A DNA stretch of 64,000 nt from an uncultured Pelagibacteraceae bacterium (GCA_902580895.1 CACHMJ010000001.1:1-64000); one strand, 5' to 3'. Numbered from the stretch's first letter, positions 30,814 to 39,355 are shown. The notes: generated from the sequence alone by a model not told the origin. Numbers and translations: made by a program.

Positions 30814-32240
30814 TTTTGTTTTATAGTAATTGTTTGATTTAAATCACTTACATTAAATAATTTTTTTGTTCCATTGGTCCATTTAACCTCTACTTTAAAA
30901 TTTTTTTCATCTTTTCTAATTCCATAATGTGCCACAGGCTCCATTTGGCACAAGTAACCAGATCCTGCATCAATGGTTTTGGAATGCTTTCTTATATTAG
31001 TTATTAATGTTACCGTAGCTCCTCTCGCTGGGGCACCATATTTATTTAACGGTTTAATTCTTAGGTATTTATTTTCTTTGTTAACTTTTGCTTTATACAG
31101 AGTTAATGGTTGTTCTTTACTTTCACCACGAGCAACTAACAATTCTAAAACTCCGTCATTATCAATATCTGCGACTGCTGCCCCAGTTCCATACCCATTA
31201 GCTTCGAGACCAACTTGAAAATCTATCTGTTCAAATTTTCCATCATCTTTAATACGAAATAATTTATTTGGTTCTGCTATATTGTTCATAAAAACTTCAT
31301 CAAAACCATCGTTATCAAAATCTGCAGAAATAATTGTTCTGATTCTAGAGGGTTTATCAAAATCTTTATTTCCTATGTCTTTAAATTCGTTTTTTTCCAA
31401 AACCCAGGCTCTATGATATCCAAGCCAATTACCACTCAGAATATCTAACCTGCCTCGATAATATATGTCTGATAAAGCTGTACCTCTCCCATTTTGGATT
31501 GCATCATCTACTCTATAATCAAATGCTACATCTTCAAAATTTCCATTATTATTTTTATAAAGAAAATTTGCTCCCCTCTCATTTGCTGCAAAAATATCTG
31601 CTCTATCTGACAAAATATGTCCTGATACCACTGCTCTTCCACCAGTGATATTATCAAGATTTAAACTCTGAGCCTTATCTTTAATCAATTCATCTTCAAT
31701 CTCATAAAATCTGGTCGGACCCCCGTAATTTGCTACATAGACTCCATATTGACCATCTCCCTTTCTATCTACACAAACTACAGATCTTCCTGCTGTTAAA
31801 TTTAGGTTTTCTTTATTTTTTTCTAATTCGAATAAATCAAAATAATTATTATCTTCTATATCTAATAATCTATCTGAATATTTTTTATCCCCACTATATG
31901 TATCTGTATTTAGAAAGTAAATTTCTTCAAAGCCATCTTTATCGATATCACACGCAGCAACTCCTATAGTTCTTTTTAAAGTATCTGAAAAAATTTTTTG
32001 CTGATTTAGATTTTTTAATTTTCCATCCTGAAAAGATAAAGCTAGGTTGGGATAACCAAATCCTGTTACTAAAAACTCATAATTTCCATCCATATTAAAA
32101 TCTGTTACTGAGATACCATAGCTGAGCCTTTTTTCATTATTTTCAATAATTTTTGATCGATCCTCAAAAAATTCTGCACGAGTATTATTTGTAAGAATTA
32201 GAAAAAAAATTAAAATCAAATATCGATTAAGATTTTTCAT
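30810..32240 (-). CDS. Secreted VCBS/FG-GAP repeat protein with ASPIC/UnbV domain
   Basis: 476 residues from the chosen start MKNLNRYLILIFFLILT; TTG and ATG codons upstream lie inside the DUF2256 gene. The ATG overlaps that gene's stop codon (ATGA), which decides the start. After the signal peptide (cleavage after TRA near 22) come VCBS repeats with calcium-loop cores such as DFNMDGNYEF, DIDKDGFEEI, DFDNDGFDEV and DIDNDGVLEL, i.e. a beta-propeller. The C-terminal 80 residues carry an ASPIC/UnbV-type segment with GAPARGATVTL and VEVKWTNGTKK. Relatives (CRTAC1-like) are secreted; function unknown. It is coupled to a Cys-rich secreted protein downstream. Confidence 0.85.
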   Translation of the reverse strand: MKNLNRYLILIFFLILTNNTRAEFFEDRSKIIENNEKRLSYGISVTDFNMDGNYEFLVTGFGYPNLALSFQDGKLKNLNQQKIFSDTLKRTIGVAACDIDKDGFEEIYFLNTDTYSGDKKYSDRLLDIEDNNYFDLFELEKNKENLNLTAGRSVVCVDRKGDGQYGVYVANYGGPTRFYEIEDELIKDKAQSLNLDNITGGRAVVSGHILSDRADIFAANERGANFLYKNNNGNFEDVAFDYRVDDAIQNGRGTALSDIYYRGRLDILSGNWLGYHRAWVLEKNEFKDIGNKDFDKPSRIRTIISADFDNDGFDEVFMNNIAEPNKLFRIKDDGKFEQIDFQVGLEANGYGTGAAVADIDNDGVLELLVARGESKEQPLTLYKAKVNKENKYLRIKPLNKYGAPARGATVTLITNIRKHSKTIDAGSGYLCQMEPVAHYGIRKDEKNFKVEVKWTNGTKKLFNVSDLNQTITIKQK

Positions 32241-32365
32241 TTTTTTGATGAACATTTTTTTGAACAATACTTAACCTTTTCCCAATTGAGTCTCCATTTC
32301 CTTCTCCATTTAAATGGTCTTTGACATATTGGACAAACCTTAATTGGTAAATTTTCTTTTTTCAC
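32237..32365 (-). CDS. DUF2256 small zinc-ribbon protein
   Basis: A 42-residue ORF found by eye. It begins GTG (complement of 32363-32365) and reads KENLPIKVCPICQRPFKWRR then KWRLNWEKVKYCSKKCSSKK and TGA. The pairs CPIC (residues 11-14) and YCSKKC (34-38) with the FxWRRKW-x-x-x-W core are the DUF2256 signature. The GTG shares its first base with the TAG stop of the photolyase gene, and the TGA overlaps the ATG of the VCBS gene, so it links the two. From memory DUF2256 genes are very often next to this photolyase type, which suggests a functional partner; mechanism unknown. Its product would be basic, rich in Trp and nucleic-acid binding in character. Confidence 0.88.
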   Translation of the reverse strand: MKKENLPIKVCPICQRPFKWRRKWRLNWEKVKYCSKKCSSKK

Positions 32366-33855
32366 TAAACTGTGTTTTCTTTTATGAATTTATCTGCAGC
32401 TGATAAAATTAATTTTTTTCTATCCACTTTCATTTTATCAAATATTCTTACCATCATTGAAAGTCTTGGATTTTTTAAAAAAAACTTTCTATTACGATCT
32501 ATAAATCTCCAATAAAGTCCGTCCATCGTGTTACACCATTCTCCTTTTTTAAAATCCATCATTTTCATAAAATAACTTGATCCACAAATGTATGGTTTGG
32601 TCGCAAAAATTCCCCCGTCACTAAATAATCCCATACCATAAACATTGGGTACCATTACCCAATCTGATGAGTCGACAAACATCTCCATGAACCATTTGTA
32701 AACAATATTTGGTTTTATTTCACAAAGGTTCATTATGTTTGATAAAATCATTAATCTTTCAATGTGATGAGACCATCCAAAATTTAATGCGTTTTTAATT
32801 GCGTAATCTAATGGAGGTAAACCTGTCGTTCCATCATACCATGACTTTTTCATTTTACGATTTTGTTTGAAAAAATTTCCAGTTTCCATTTCTTTTGAGT
32901 AACTTTGATAAATTCCTCTCATAAATTCTCTCCATCCTATAACCTGACGAACATAACCCTCTAAAGAATTTAATCTAATTTTTTTACTTTTATGGAAATC
33001 TAAAACTTTTTTGATAATAAATTCAGGTGTGATTAAACCAAGGTTGATATAAGGACTTAAAGCGCTGTGAAATAAGATATTATCTTTTTGATCTACTGCG
33101 TCTTCATAATCACCAAATAAATTAGATTTTTCTTTAATGAAAAAATTCAATAATTTGACCACATCATTATGCTCTGTGGCAAACCAAAAATTTTTGGTTG
33201 TTCCTGGATGATCTTTAAATAGTTTTTCAATAATAGGTTTTAATTTTTTAGTATGATTTGTTTCATTAATTTTAGGAAACTTTGGAATAGAAATATTTTT
33301 TGGTAACTTATTTCTGTTATCTTCATCAAAACTCCATTTACCTCCAATAGGATTTCCATCAGAACCCATTAATATTCCAGATTTCTTTCTCACCTCCTTA
33401 TAAAAAGTTGCCATGAAAGGTTTTTTTGATTTAGATAGATATTGTTTAAATTCATCTCTTGAATTCAAAAACATTGGAGTTTGAATAATATTCCATTTGA
33501 TCTTTTCTTTTTTTACGAATTGATTTATTTTTTTCTCAAAAAATTTATCCTCGACTTCGAAACTTGAAATCTCTTTTATTTTTTTTGAATTAATTATTTT
33601 TTTTAATTTTTTTAAATAGTCTTCTTTAAATTCTTTATCCTCAATTTTAAAATATTCTAATTTAAACTTATCTTTTCTGAGGTTTTCTGCATGTGAACGC
33701 ATCGATGACAAAAAGAGAAGTATCTTATTTTTATGATGTTTTTCATAAGTACATAATTGATAATCCTCTGCCATAAAAATTAGGTGGTCTTTTTTGAAGC
33801 GATCCAAGTATTTTGATGGAAATAATTGATTACCCAGTATAAAAAATAACTTCAT
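32365..33855 (-). CDS. Bacterial (6-4) photolyase / cryptochrome-like protein (PhrB/FeS-BCP group) lacking the Fe-S cysteines
   Basis: 496 residues. The N-terminal alpha/beta antenna domain starts FFILGNQLFPSKYL and the helical FAD domain has VRQVIGWREFMRGIYQSY near 300, HHIERLMILSNIMNL near 366 and FATKPYICGSSYFMKMM near 428. This is the PhrB-type layout. The four cysteines that bind [4Fe-4S] in that family are not kept: the MNC-type position near TTGLPPLDY carries Pro and the YCxxCRYD segment is replaced by DFKKGEWCNTM. The protein is likely a (6-4) photolyase or relative without the cluster. It is divergent, 27 bases away, from the SDR gene and precedes the DUF2256 gene in one operon. Confidence 0.87.
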   Translation of the reverse strand: MKLFFILGNQLFPSKYLDRFKKDHLIFMAEDYQLCTYEKHHKNKILLFLSSMRSHAENLRKDKFKLEYFKIEDKEFKEDYLKKLKKIINSKKIKEISSFEVEDKFFEKKINQFVKKEKIKWNIIQTPMFLNSRDEFKQYLSKSKKPFMATFYKEVRKKSGILMGSDGNPIGGKWSFDEDNRNKLPKNISIPKFPKINETNHTKKLKPIIEKLFKDHPGTTKNFWFATEHNDVVKLLNFFIKEKSNLFGDYEDAVDQKDNILFHSALSPYINLGLITPEFIIKKVLDFHKSKKIRLNSLEGYVRQVIGWREFMRGIYQSYSKEMETGNFFKQNRKMKKSWYDGTTGLPPLDYAIKNALNFGWSHHIERLMILSNIMNLCEIKPNIVYKWFMEMFVDSSDWVMVPNVYGMGLFSDGGIFATKPYICGSSYFMKMMDFKKGEWCNTMDGLYWRFIDRNRKFFLKNPRLSMMVRIFDKMKVDRKKLILSAADKFIKENTV

Positions 33856-33882
33856 AATTAAATATAACTAATAAAATTTTTT

Positions 33883-34593
33883 ATGTCAGAAAAATATCTT
33901 ATTCTTGGTGCGACAGGTTCAATCGGATCTAGTTTAGCTGAACAATTAGTAAATTCAGGAAATTCAGTTCATTTAGTTGGCAGAAATGAAAATGAAACAA
34001 AAAATATTTCTGAGAAATTAGGTTGTAGTTTTACAATAGCCGATGTTTTACAGGATGGATTTGTGGAAAAGGTTAAAAATGATATTTCTGATGTAAAAGG
34101 AATTGCCTACTGTGTAGGCTCAATTGATTTAAAACCTTTGAGAATGGTCAATGAACAAGATTTTAATAAGTGTATGAAATTAAATTTATACTCAGCAGTG
34201 GAAGTTATAAAAGGATACCAGGATAGTTTAAAAAAGAATAAAGGTTCAGTAGTTTTATTTTCTACAGTTGCAGCTCAAAGAGGTTTTACAAATCACGCTA
34301 TAATTGCCTCTACTAAGGCTGCTGTAGAGGGTTTAACTGTTTCTTTAGCAGCAGAATTTGCTCCTAATGTTAGAGTGAACTGTATTGCACCTAGTTTGAC
34401 TAACTCGAAAATTGCTGAACCAATGTTAAAAAATAAGGCATTAGCAGATGGTATAGCTAAAGCCCATCCTTTAAAAAGATTAGGTGAAGGTAAGGACTCT
34501 GCCTCTCTTGCAAAATTTCTTATTACTGACGACAGTTCTTGGGTTACAGGTCAAATCATTGCTGTTGATGGTGGTAGATCAAAACTTTCTTAA
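33883..34593 (+). CDS. Atypical short-chain dehydrogenase/reductase without the catalytic Tyr
   Basis: 236-residue Rossmann protein with N-terminal ILGATGSIGSSLAEQLV (TGxxxGxG) and the NxAG-type VGSIDLKP segment near 90. The catalytic Ser is in VVLFSTVAAQRGF near 130. The YxxxK element reads HAIIASTKAAVEG (Lys kept near 150), with Ile where Tyr belongs. A C-terminal SWVTGQIIAVDGGRS is standard. SDR-like proteins of this NHAxIAxxKAxVEGL type are known in bacteria and may be reductases with altered chemistry or regulators. It lies between a photolyase (divergent) and a sugar dehydrogenase-like gene, which follows 1 base later. Confidence 0.88.
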   Translation: MSEKYLILGATGSIGSSLAEQLVNSGNSVHLVGRNENETKNISEKLGCSFTIADVLQDGFVEKVKNDISDVKGIAYCVGSIDLKPLRMVNEQDFNKCMKLNLYSAVEVIKGYQDSLKKNKGSVVLFSTVAAQRGFTNHAIIASTKAAVEGLTVSLAAEFAPNVRVNCIAPSLTNSKIAEPMLKNKALADGIAKAHPLKRLGEGKDSASLAKFLITDDSSWVTGQIIAVDGGRSKLS

Positions 34594-34594
34594 A

Positions 34595-35659
34595 GTGAAA
34601 AGAACGCTTGTTACAATTTTTTTATTTACACTTTTTATAAATTATTCATTCGCTGATAATTTAAGATTTAAGAAGATTGTAAATTTAAAAGGTCCATGGG
34701 GATCTACTTTTATTAATGATAGAGAATTATTAATTACCGAAAAAAGTGGGGAAATTAAATTAATAGACCTTAATACTAATAAAACTTCTTCATTAAATCA
34801 CAATCTTAACTATTTAGAGCATGGACAGGGTGGTTTATTAGATATTCTTTTTAAAGATGATTTTGTCTATGTTTCTTATACCGAAAATAGAGGAAATTGG
34901 AAAACTAGTACCTCAATAGCAAAATCTAAATTTAATAAAAAAGATTTAATATTTAAAAATATTTTTCAAGCTAATCCACCTATAGATTCAGGATATCACT
35001 TTGGATCAAGGTTGGCGATCAAAGATGGTTATCTTTTCGCGTCTGCTGGTGAAAGAGGTCAAGGTATGATTGCACAAGATCCTACAAAGCATCCTGGTAG
35101 TATCATTAGAATAAATATTGATGGAAGTATCCCAAAAGATAATCCAAAATTTCAGGGTAAATCAGATTGGTTACCTGAAATTTATCAAATAGGTATTAGG
35201 AATCCTCAAGGTCTAACTTTATCACCATTTGATGAAAAAATTTATATGAGCAATCATGGAGCGAGAGGTGGGGATTGGTTTGGTGAAGCCAAAAAAGGTG
35301 AAAATTATGGATGGAAAATTTTAGGTTGGGGAGGGACAAACTATTCAGGCATTCCTATAGGTCCAAAATGGAAACCGGGTTTTACAAAAGCGATACAATA
35401 TTGGGTGCCGTCCATAGCAACAAGTGCAATCACAATTTATAAAGGAGAAGAGTTTAGTGAATGGAATGGACATGCTTTAGTTACTTCGCTTAAAGACAAG
35501 TCTTTAAGAAAATTAATATTTGACGACTTATCTAATGTAGAAGAGGAAATCATATTTAAAAATAAAATTGGAAGAATAAGAGATATACAAGTCCATCCTA
35601 ATAACGGAAAAATTTACTTTTTAGGAGAAGACGCTCTCTGGCTGATGGAGAAAATCTAA
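34595..35659 (+). CDS. Secreted PQQ-type sugar dehydrogenase-like beta-propeller (Yli/GDH-B family)
   Basis: 354 residues from a GTG two codons after the SDR stop (the frame is open for 37 more codons upstream, but these lie in the SDR gene and lack a signal). VKRTLVTIFLFTLFINYSFA is a signal peptide. The six-bladed propeller shows GYHFGSRLAIKDG near 134 (catalytic His of the soluble glucose/aldose dehydrogenases), GIRNPQGLTLSP near 207 and HGARGGDWFGEAKKGENYGW near 229. These match the PQQ-dependent sorbosone/aldose dehydrogenase family (E. coli YliI). PQQ synthesis genes are not in this window, so activity is uncertain. Confidence 0.85.
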   Translation: MKRTLVTIFLFTLFINYSFADNLRFKKIVNLKGPWGSTFINDRELLITEKSGEIKLIDLNTNKTSSLNHNLNYLEHGQGGLLDILFKDDFVYVSYTENRGNWKTSTSIAKSKFNKKDLIFKNIFQANPPIDSGYHFGSRLAIKDGYLFASAGERGQGMIAQDPTKHPGSIIRINIDGSIPKDNPKFQGKSDWLPEIYQIGIRNPQGLTLSPFDEKIYMSNHGARGGDWFGEAKKGENYGWKILGWGGTNYSGIPIGPKWKPGFTKAIQYWVPSIATSAITIYKGEEFSEWNGHALVTSLKDKSLRKLIFDDLSNVEEEIIFKNKIGRIRDIQVHPNNGKIYFLGEDALWLMEKI

Positions 35660-35716
35660 TTTTTTAGATATAAGTAACCACTTAATTCGATTAAAAGATT
35701 ATATCTAAATAAATTT

Positions 35717-36616
35717 ATGAATTGGGTAGTTTTTACAATTTTAGCAGCTTTTTTTCAAAATCTAAGAACGTCATTACAGAAAAAATTAAATAAAGATTTA
35801 TCATTGGTTGCTTCTGCATACGTAAGATTTGCCTTTGCATTACCATTTGCTTTTGTATTATTTTTTTTTTTTCACGATTTTGATATCATTTCAGATATTC
35901 TAGATCAAACTAACTTCATTTTTTTTACTTTTTTAGGATCTATTTTACAAGTTACTTTTACAATAACACTATTATACCTTTTTAGATTTTCGAATTTTGT
36001 TGTCGGCACTTCACTAAGTAAAACAGAAGTTATTCAAATAGCGATTTTTGAATATATCATATTAAAAGATAAACTAAATTTGCTTGGTGTCTTTGGAATA
36101 ATAATTGCAACGCTTGGGGTTATTATTATTTCAATCAAAGATTATAAATTTTTTTTTAAAAATTTTTTTTCAAAGGTAACACTTATTGGATTGGGAGCAG
36201 GACTTTTACTGGGTCTCAGTGTTGTCTATTTTAGGGCGGCAGCACTAACACTGGAAAATTTTTCATCTAATTTTGATAGAGCGCTTACTACAGTTTTTTT
36301 TGCTTTAATAATTCAAACTATAATCATTAGTGCATATCTGATAATTTTTGAAAAATCGGAATTCAAAAAATTTTTTGATAATAGATTTGAAATATGTTTG
36401 ACTGGATTTGCTGGTTTTTTAGCAACACTATCCTGGTTTTTTGCTTTCACTTTAATTCAAGCATCTTTTGTAAGAGCTGTTGGTCAAATTGAAATATTTT
36501 TTAGTTACATCTCATCAAAATATCTTTTTAAAGAAAAAATAACTTTTATTGAAATTTTAGGTATTTTGATATTTATAGCTGGTGCAACTTTATTGCTTTT
36601 AACAAGAACAACTTGA
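35717..36616 (+). CDS. EamA/DMT-family transporter
   Basis: 299 residues, about ten hydrophobic helices in two EamA halves (about 3-138 and 150-292). The N-terminal helix runs WVVFTILAAFFQNLRTSLQ and the first half ends in LLGVFGIIIATLGVIIIS. Large Phe content is notable. It resembles DMT permeases of unknown substrate and differs clearly from the transporter at 5003. It lies 57 bases after the sugar dehydrogenase-like gene and ends convergent with the SHOCT gene. Confidence 0.85.
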   Translation: MNWVVFTILAAFFQNLRTSLQKKLNKDLSLVASAYVRFAFALPFAFVLFFFFHDFDIISDILDQTNFIFFTFLGSILQVTFTITLLYLFRFSNFVVGTSLSKTEVIQIAIFEYIILKDKLNLLGVFGIIIATLGVIIISIKDYKFFFKNFFSKVTLIGLGAGLLLGLSVVYFRAAALTLENFSSNFDRALTTVFFALIIQTIIISAYLIIFEKSEFKKFFDNRFEICLTGFAGFLATLSWFFAFTLIQASFVRAVGQIEIFFSYISSKYLFKEKITFIEILGILIFIAGATLLLLTRTT

Positions 36617-36619
36617 CTT

Positions 36620-36886
36620 TTAATTATTTAATAATTTATTCTTTGCCTTTTCAAACTCTTCTTGAGTAAGTACACCGCTTTCTCTTAGTTCATTCAATTT
36701 TTCTAATTCATTACTCAAAGATTTATCAGTGTTTGAATCCTCATTATTTTCATCTATTTCATTTTCGTCTTTGTTAGCTTGGTTAGCTTGTTTCGCACTA
36801 ACACCACTCATAATAGCTCTCGTCCCTAAGTATAAGACAAAGAATAAAATAGGAATTACCAGTCCAAAAAAAATCAATTTTTCCAT
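36620..36886 (-). CDS. Small membrane protein with a C-terminal SHOCT-type hairpin
   Basis: 88 residues: one membrane helix (about 4-25), an acidic Asn/Glu/Asp-rich linker (about 35-58), and a terminal ELEKLNELRESGVLTQEEFEKAKNKLL segment (residues about 61-87) that fits the SHOCT (short C-terminal) domain, an oligomerisation helix-turn-helix with the hallmark L-x-E-x-F-x-x-x-K-x-x-L-L. The role is unknown. It starts 3 bases after the stop of the 67-residue membrane protein, which itself follows folD, so it terminates the hemC-folD minus-strand run. Confidence 0.75.
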   Translation of the reverse strand: MEKLIFFGLVIPILFFVLYLGTRAIMSGVSAKQANQANKDENEIDENNEDSNTDKSLSNELEKLNELRESGVLTQEEFEKAKNKLLNN

Positions 36887-36889
36887 TAT

Positions 36890-37093
36890 CTAATCATCAT
36901 CCTCTTCTCTCCAATTTTTTTCATACATTAGCCAAGCTGCATATATAACTGAAAATGTTCCAACAATCATACCATAATCAAAACCTGTTTGTTGATCATA
37001 TAAGTACCAGCCCAATTGGGTCGCTCCAATGGTAGGAACTGTTAAAATTAAGAATACAATTGCAATTCTATATGGATATTTAGGTTTCTTCAC
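36890..37093 (-). CDS. Small two-helix membrane protein, unknown
   Basis: 67 residues with two membrane helices (about 9-30 and 40-57) separated by a polar loop (LYDQQTGFDYG) and a strongly acidic C-terminus (NWREEDDD). The N-terminus MKKPKYPYR is positive, suggesting it starts inside. No family is recognised. It lies between folD (36 bases) and the SHOCT gene (3 bases) on the minus strand and is probably co-transcribed. A 12-base palindrome (AACTTTAAAGTT) lies between it and folD. Confidence 0.6.
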   Translation of the reverse strand: MKKPKYPYRIAIVFLILTVPTIGATQLGWYLYDQQTGFDYGMIVGTFSVIYAAWLMYEKNWREEDDD

Positions 37094-37129
37094 ACCTCAA
37101 AATATCAAAAAATTTAATAGGTTGTAACT

Positions 37130-37975
37130 TTAAAGTTGCGATCTTTTGAAACACTCTACAGTATTTTTTAATAAACAAGCGATTGTCATTGGTCCAACTC
37201 CACCTGGAACTGGTGTTAAAGCTTTAGCATTTTTTGAAACTTCATCAAATGCAACATCACCAACAATACCTTTATCGGTTTTATTAATTCCAACGTCAAT
37301 TACGATTGTGTCTTTTTTAACCCAATCTCCTTTAACAAGTTCAGGGATACCGACAGCAGCAATAATAATATCTGCTTCTAAACATTCGGCCTTGAGATCT
37401 TTTGTTTTTGAGTGGGTAATTGTTACCGTGCAATTTTCTTTTAAAAGAAGTTGTGTCATCGGTTTTCCATTTAGATTAGATCTTCCAACTACAACTGCTT
37501 TTTTTCCACTTAAGTTTGGCTCAATCTTTTTAATTAATAAATAACAGCCTAGTGGAGTACAGGGCACGGAACTCTCGTAGCCTGAAGAAAGATTACCAAC
37601 ATTCATAGGATGAAATCCATCAACGTCTTTAGATGGATGAATAGCCTCAATAATTTTTTTTTTATCAATATGTTTAGGCAAAGGTAACTGAACTAAAATA
37701 CCTGAAACGCTCTTATCTTTATTTAAATCATTAATCTTGTCCAAAATAACTTTTTCTTCCACAGAGTCTGGGTATTTAATTACGTCAGACTTTAAACCAA
37801 CCTCTTTTGCTGATTTCTCTTTGTTCCTTACATATATTTGACTAGGGGTAAGATCTCCAATCAAAATCACCGTTAAACCTGGTACTTTATTATACTTATT
37901 TTTTAATTCAGCTACTTCTTGTTTAAGTTCTTCTCTTAACTCAGCTGCTGCTTTTTTTCCATCAATTAGAATCAT
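37130..37975 (-). CDS. folD: Methylenetetrahydrofolate dehydrogenase / methenyltetrahydrofolate cyclohydrolase
   Basis: Bifunctional one-carbon enzyme, 281 residues from the internal ATG that gives MILIDGKKAAAELR (upstream in-frame codons are not conserved). Family motifs are VILIGDLTPSQIYVRNKEKSA near 40-60 (cyclohydrolase Lys), SGILVQLPLPKHID near 97, the DVDGFHPMNVGNL near 122 and the GRSNLNGKPMTQLLL Rossmann segment near 168; PVPGGVGPMTIACLL closes the fold. In SAR11, folate one-carbon oxidation also feeds from methylated compounds. It is 5 bases after yggT, in the hemC-hemD-mscS-yggT-folD run. Confidence 0.97.
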   Translation of the reverse strand: MILIDGKKAAAELREELKQEVAELKNKYNKVPGLTVILIGDLTPSQIYVRNKEKSAKEVGLKSDVIKYPDSVEEKVILDKINDLNKDKSVSGILVQLPLPKHIDKKKIIEAIHPSKDVDGFHPMNVGNLSSGYESSVPCTPLGCYLLIKKIEPNLSGKKAVVVGRSNLNGKPMTQLLLKENCTVTITHSKTKDLKAECLEADIIIAAVGIPELVKGDWVKKDTIVIDVGINKTDKGIVGDVAFDEVSKNAKALTPVPGGVGPMTIACLLKNTVECFKRSQL

Positions 37976-37980
37976 AAGTT

Positions 37981-38271
37981 TTAAAAAATTAAAGGTGCGA
38001 TGTAGAGCTTCATACACATTTCTATAAACCAAATCAATAGAAGTAATATAATGGGTGAGATATCTAAGGATCCTAAATTAGGTAAAAAACGTCTAATTTT
38101 ATTTAGTATAGGGTCTGTTAAACGATATGTTAATTCTAAAATTGAGTAAACAAATCTATTTTGTGTATTCAAAACATTAAAAGTAACCAACCAGCTTGTG
38201 ATTACGTTCGCTATTACTACATAGGAATAAAGCTTTAATATTTGTAAAGCTAAATAAAAAATGGCTATCAT
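37981..38271 (-). CDS. YggT family membrane protein
   Basis: 96 residues with two membrane helices (about 3-25 and 65-90) and the characteristic intervening ELTYRLTDPILNKIRRFLPNLGSLDISPII segment (residues about 46-76), in which RxTxPxLxPxRRxLPxxGxxDxSP is the YggT signature (chloroplast CCB3/YlmG relatives). Role unknown in proteobacteria; YlmG proteins associate with division and cofactor loading. Its start overlaps the MscS gene by four bases. A divergent relative lies at 47484. Confidence 0.88.
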   Translation of the reverse strand: MIAIFYLALQILKLYSYVVIANVITSWLVTFNVLNTQNRFVYSILELTYRLTDPILNKIRRFLPNLGSLDISPIILLLLIWFIEMCMKLYIAPLIF

Positions 38272-39353
38272 TTTTTCTCTATATAAATAGATGAACTTGG
38301 GAATGCAAAAGATGCTTTGTTTTTTTCGACAATTTTTTTAATTTCGATTGCTAATTTCTCTTTTACTGATAACCACTCGTTCCAACTGTCTGATTTAGTA
38401 AAACAACGAACATACATATCAATTGAACTATCAGAGAATTTGTCAACTCTTACTGCAATTCCTATGCTTGTGTTAAAGTCCTCACTTTTTTGAATGTGAT
38501 CTTCAATTTCGTTTCTTATCGTTTTTAATTGATCAACCGTTGTGTCATATTGAAGAGTAATAATCCAACTTATTAACCAATTTGAAGTTTCACTTACATT
38601 TACAACTGCATTTTCGGCAAATTGAAAGTTAGGAATAATTGCAAGAGATTTATCAAACTTTCTTATTGTTGTTGATCTAAACCCAATTTTTTCAACTATA
38701 CCTTCTATAATTCCCTCTACTAATATCCAATCACCTATTTTAAATCTTTTTTCAACTAGAACTAAAATACCTGAAATCAAATTTTTAAATAAATCTTGGG
38801 CACCCAAAGCAACTGCAACACCAAATAAACCAAGACCAGCAATAATTGGTCCTATCTTTATTCCCCAAAGTTCTAATACAGCAGCTAGACCTAAAATAAA
38901 AATTAGTATTTTTAAGGATTTAATGATCCATCCAATTAACTCTCTTGTTAAAAGTTTATCAAGTCCACTTAAAATATAAGACACAGGTTCAATAATTTGA
39001 TGTATCACCCAAAAGATTAAAATTGTTATTAATGTTCTATTTATTGTGTCAACAACTTCTCTTCCTTCAATTGAAAAAGTCATGTAATAACTTGCTATAA
39101 AAAACCCCAAAACAATTGGTAAAAATCTTGCTGGTCCAATCAACGAAGACACAAAAGTATCATCTAATTTATTAGTAGTTCTTTTAGAAATTATCTCTAA
39201 TTTTTTAATAATAAGTTTACTTATTAATCCTCTAAAAATTAGAAAAATTAAAAATATTCCAATACCAATTAATATTTGAAAAATATCTACTCCTAATATC
39301 CCTCTATTCCAGACTGATAAAAAGACTTCAGAAAAATTATTTATTATTTCCAT
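38268..39353 (-). CDS. Mechanosensitive ion channel, MscS family
   Basis: 361 residues with five hydrophobic helices in the N-terminal 190 residues followed by a soluble beta domain. The pore helix GLFGVAVALGAQDLFKNLISGILVLVEK near 172-199 is the MscS TM3 pattern with Gly/Ala packing. RFKIGDWILVEGIIEGIVEKIGFRSTTI near 200 is the start of the beta domain (DKPFxVGDWI relatives). Such channels open on membrane tension and release solutes in osmotic downshock. Length matches YnaI/YbdG-like small MscS members. It begins two bases after hemD. Confidence 0.93.
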   Translation of the reverse strand: MEIINNFSEVFLSVWNRGILGVDIFQILIGIGIFLIFLIFRGLISKLIIKKLEIISKRTTNKLDDTFVSSLIGPARFLPIVLGFFIASYYMTFSIEGREVVDTINRTLITILIFWVIHQIIEPVSYILSGLDKLLTRELIGWIIKSLKILIFILGLAAVLELWGIKIGPIIAGLGLFGVAVALGAQDLFKNLISGILVLVEKRFKIGDWILVEGIIEGIVEKIGFRSTTIRKFDKSLAIIPNFQFAENAVVNVSETSNWLISWIITLQYDTTVDQLKTIRNEIEDHIQKSEDFNTSIGIAVRVDKFSDSSIDMYVRCFTKSDSWNEWLSVKEKLAIEIKKIVEKNKASFAFPSSSIYIEKK

Positions 39354-39355
39354 AG

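Noticed and set aside
31730..31969. Plus-strand ORF opposite the VCBS/ASPIC gene
   Set aside because: Leu/Tyr-rich shadow of the real minus-strand gene with no independent features.
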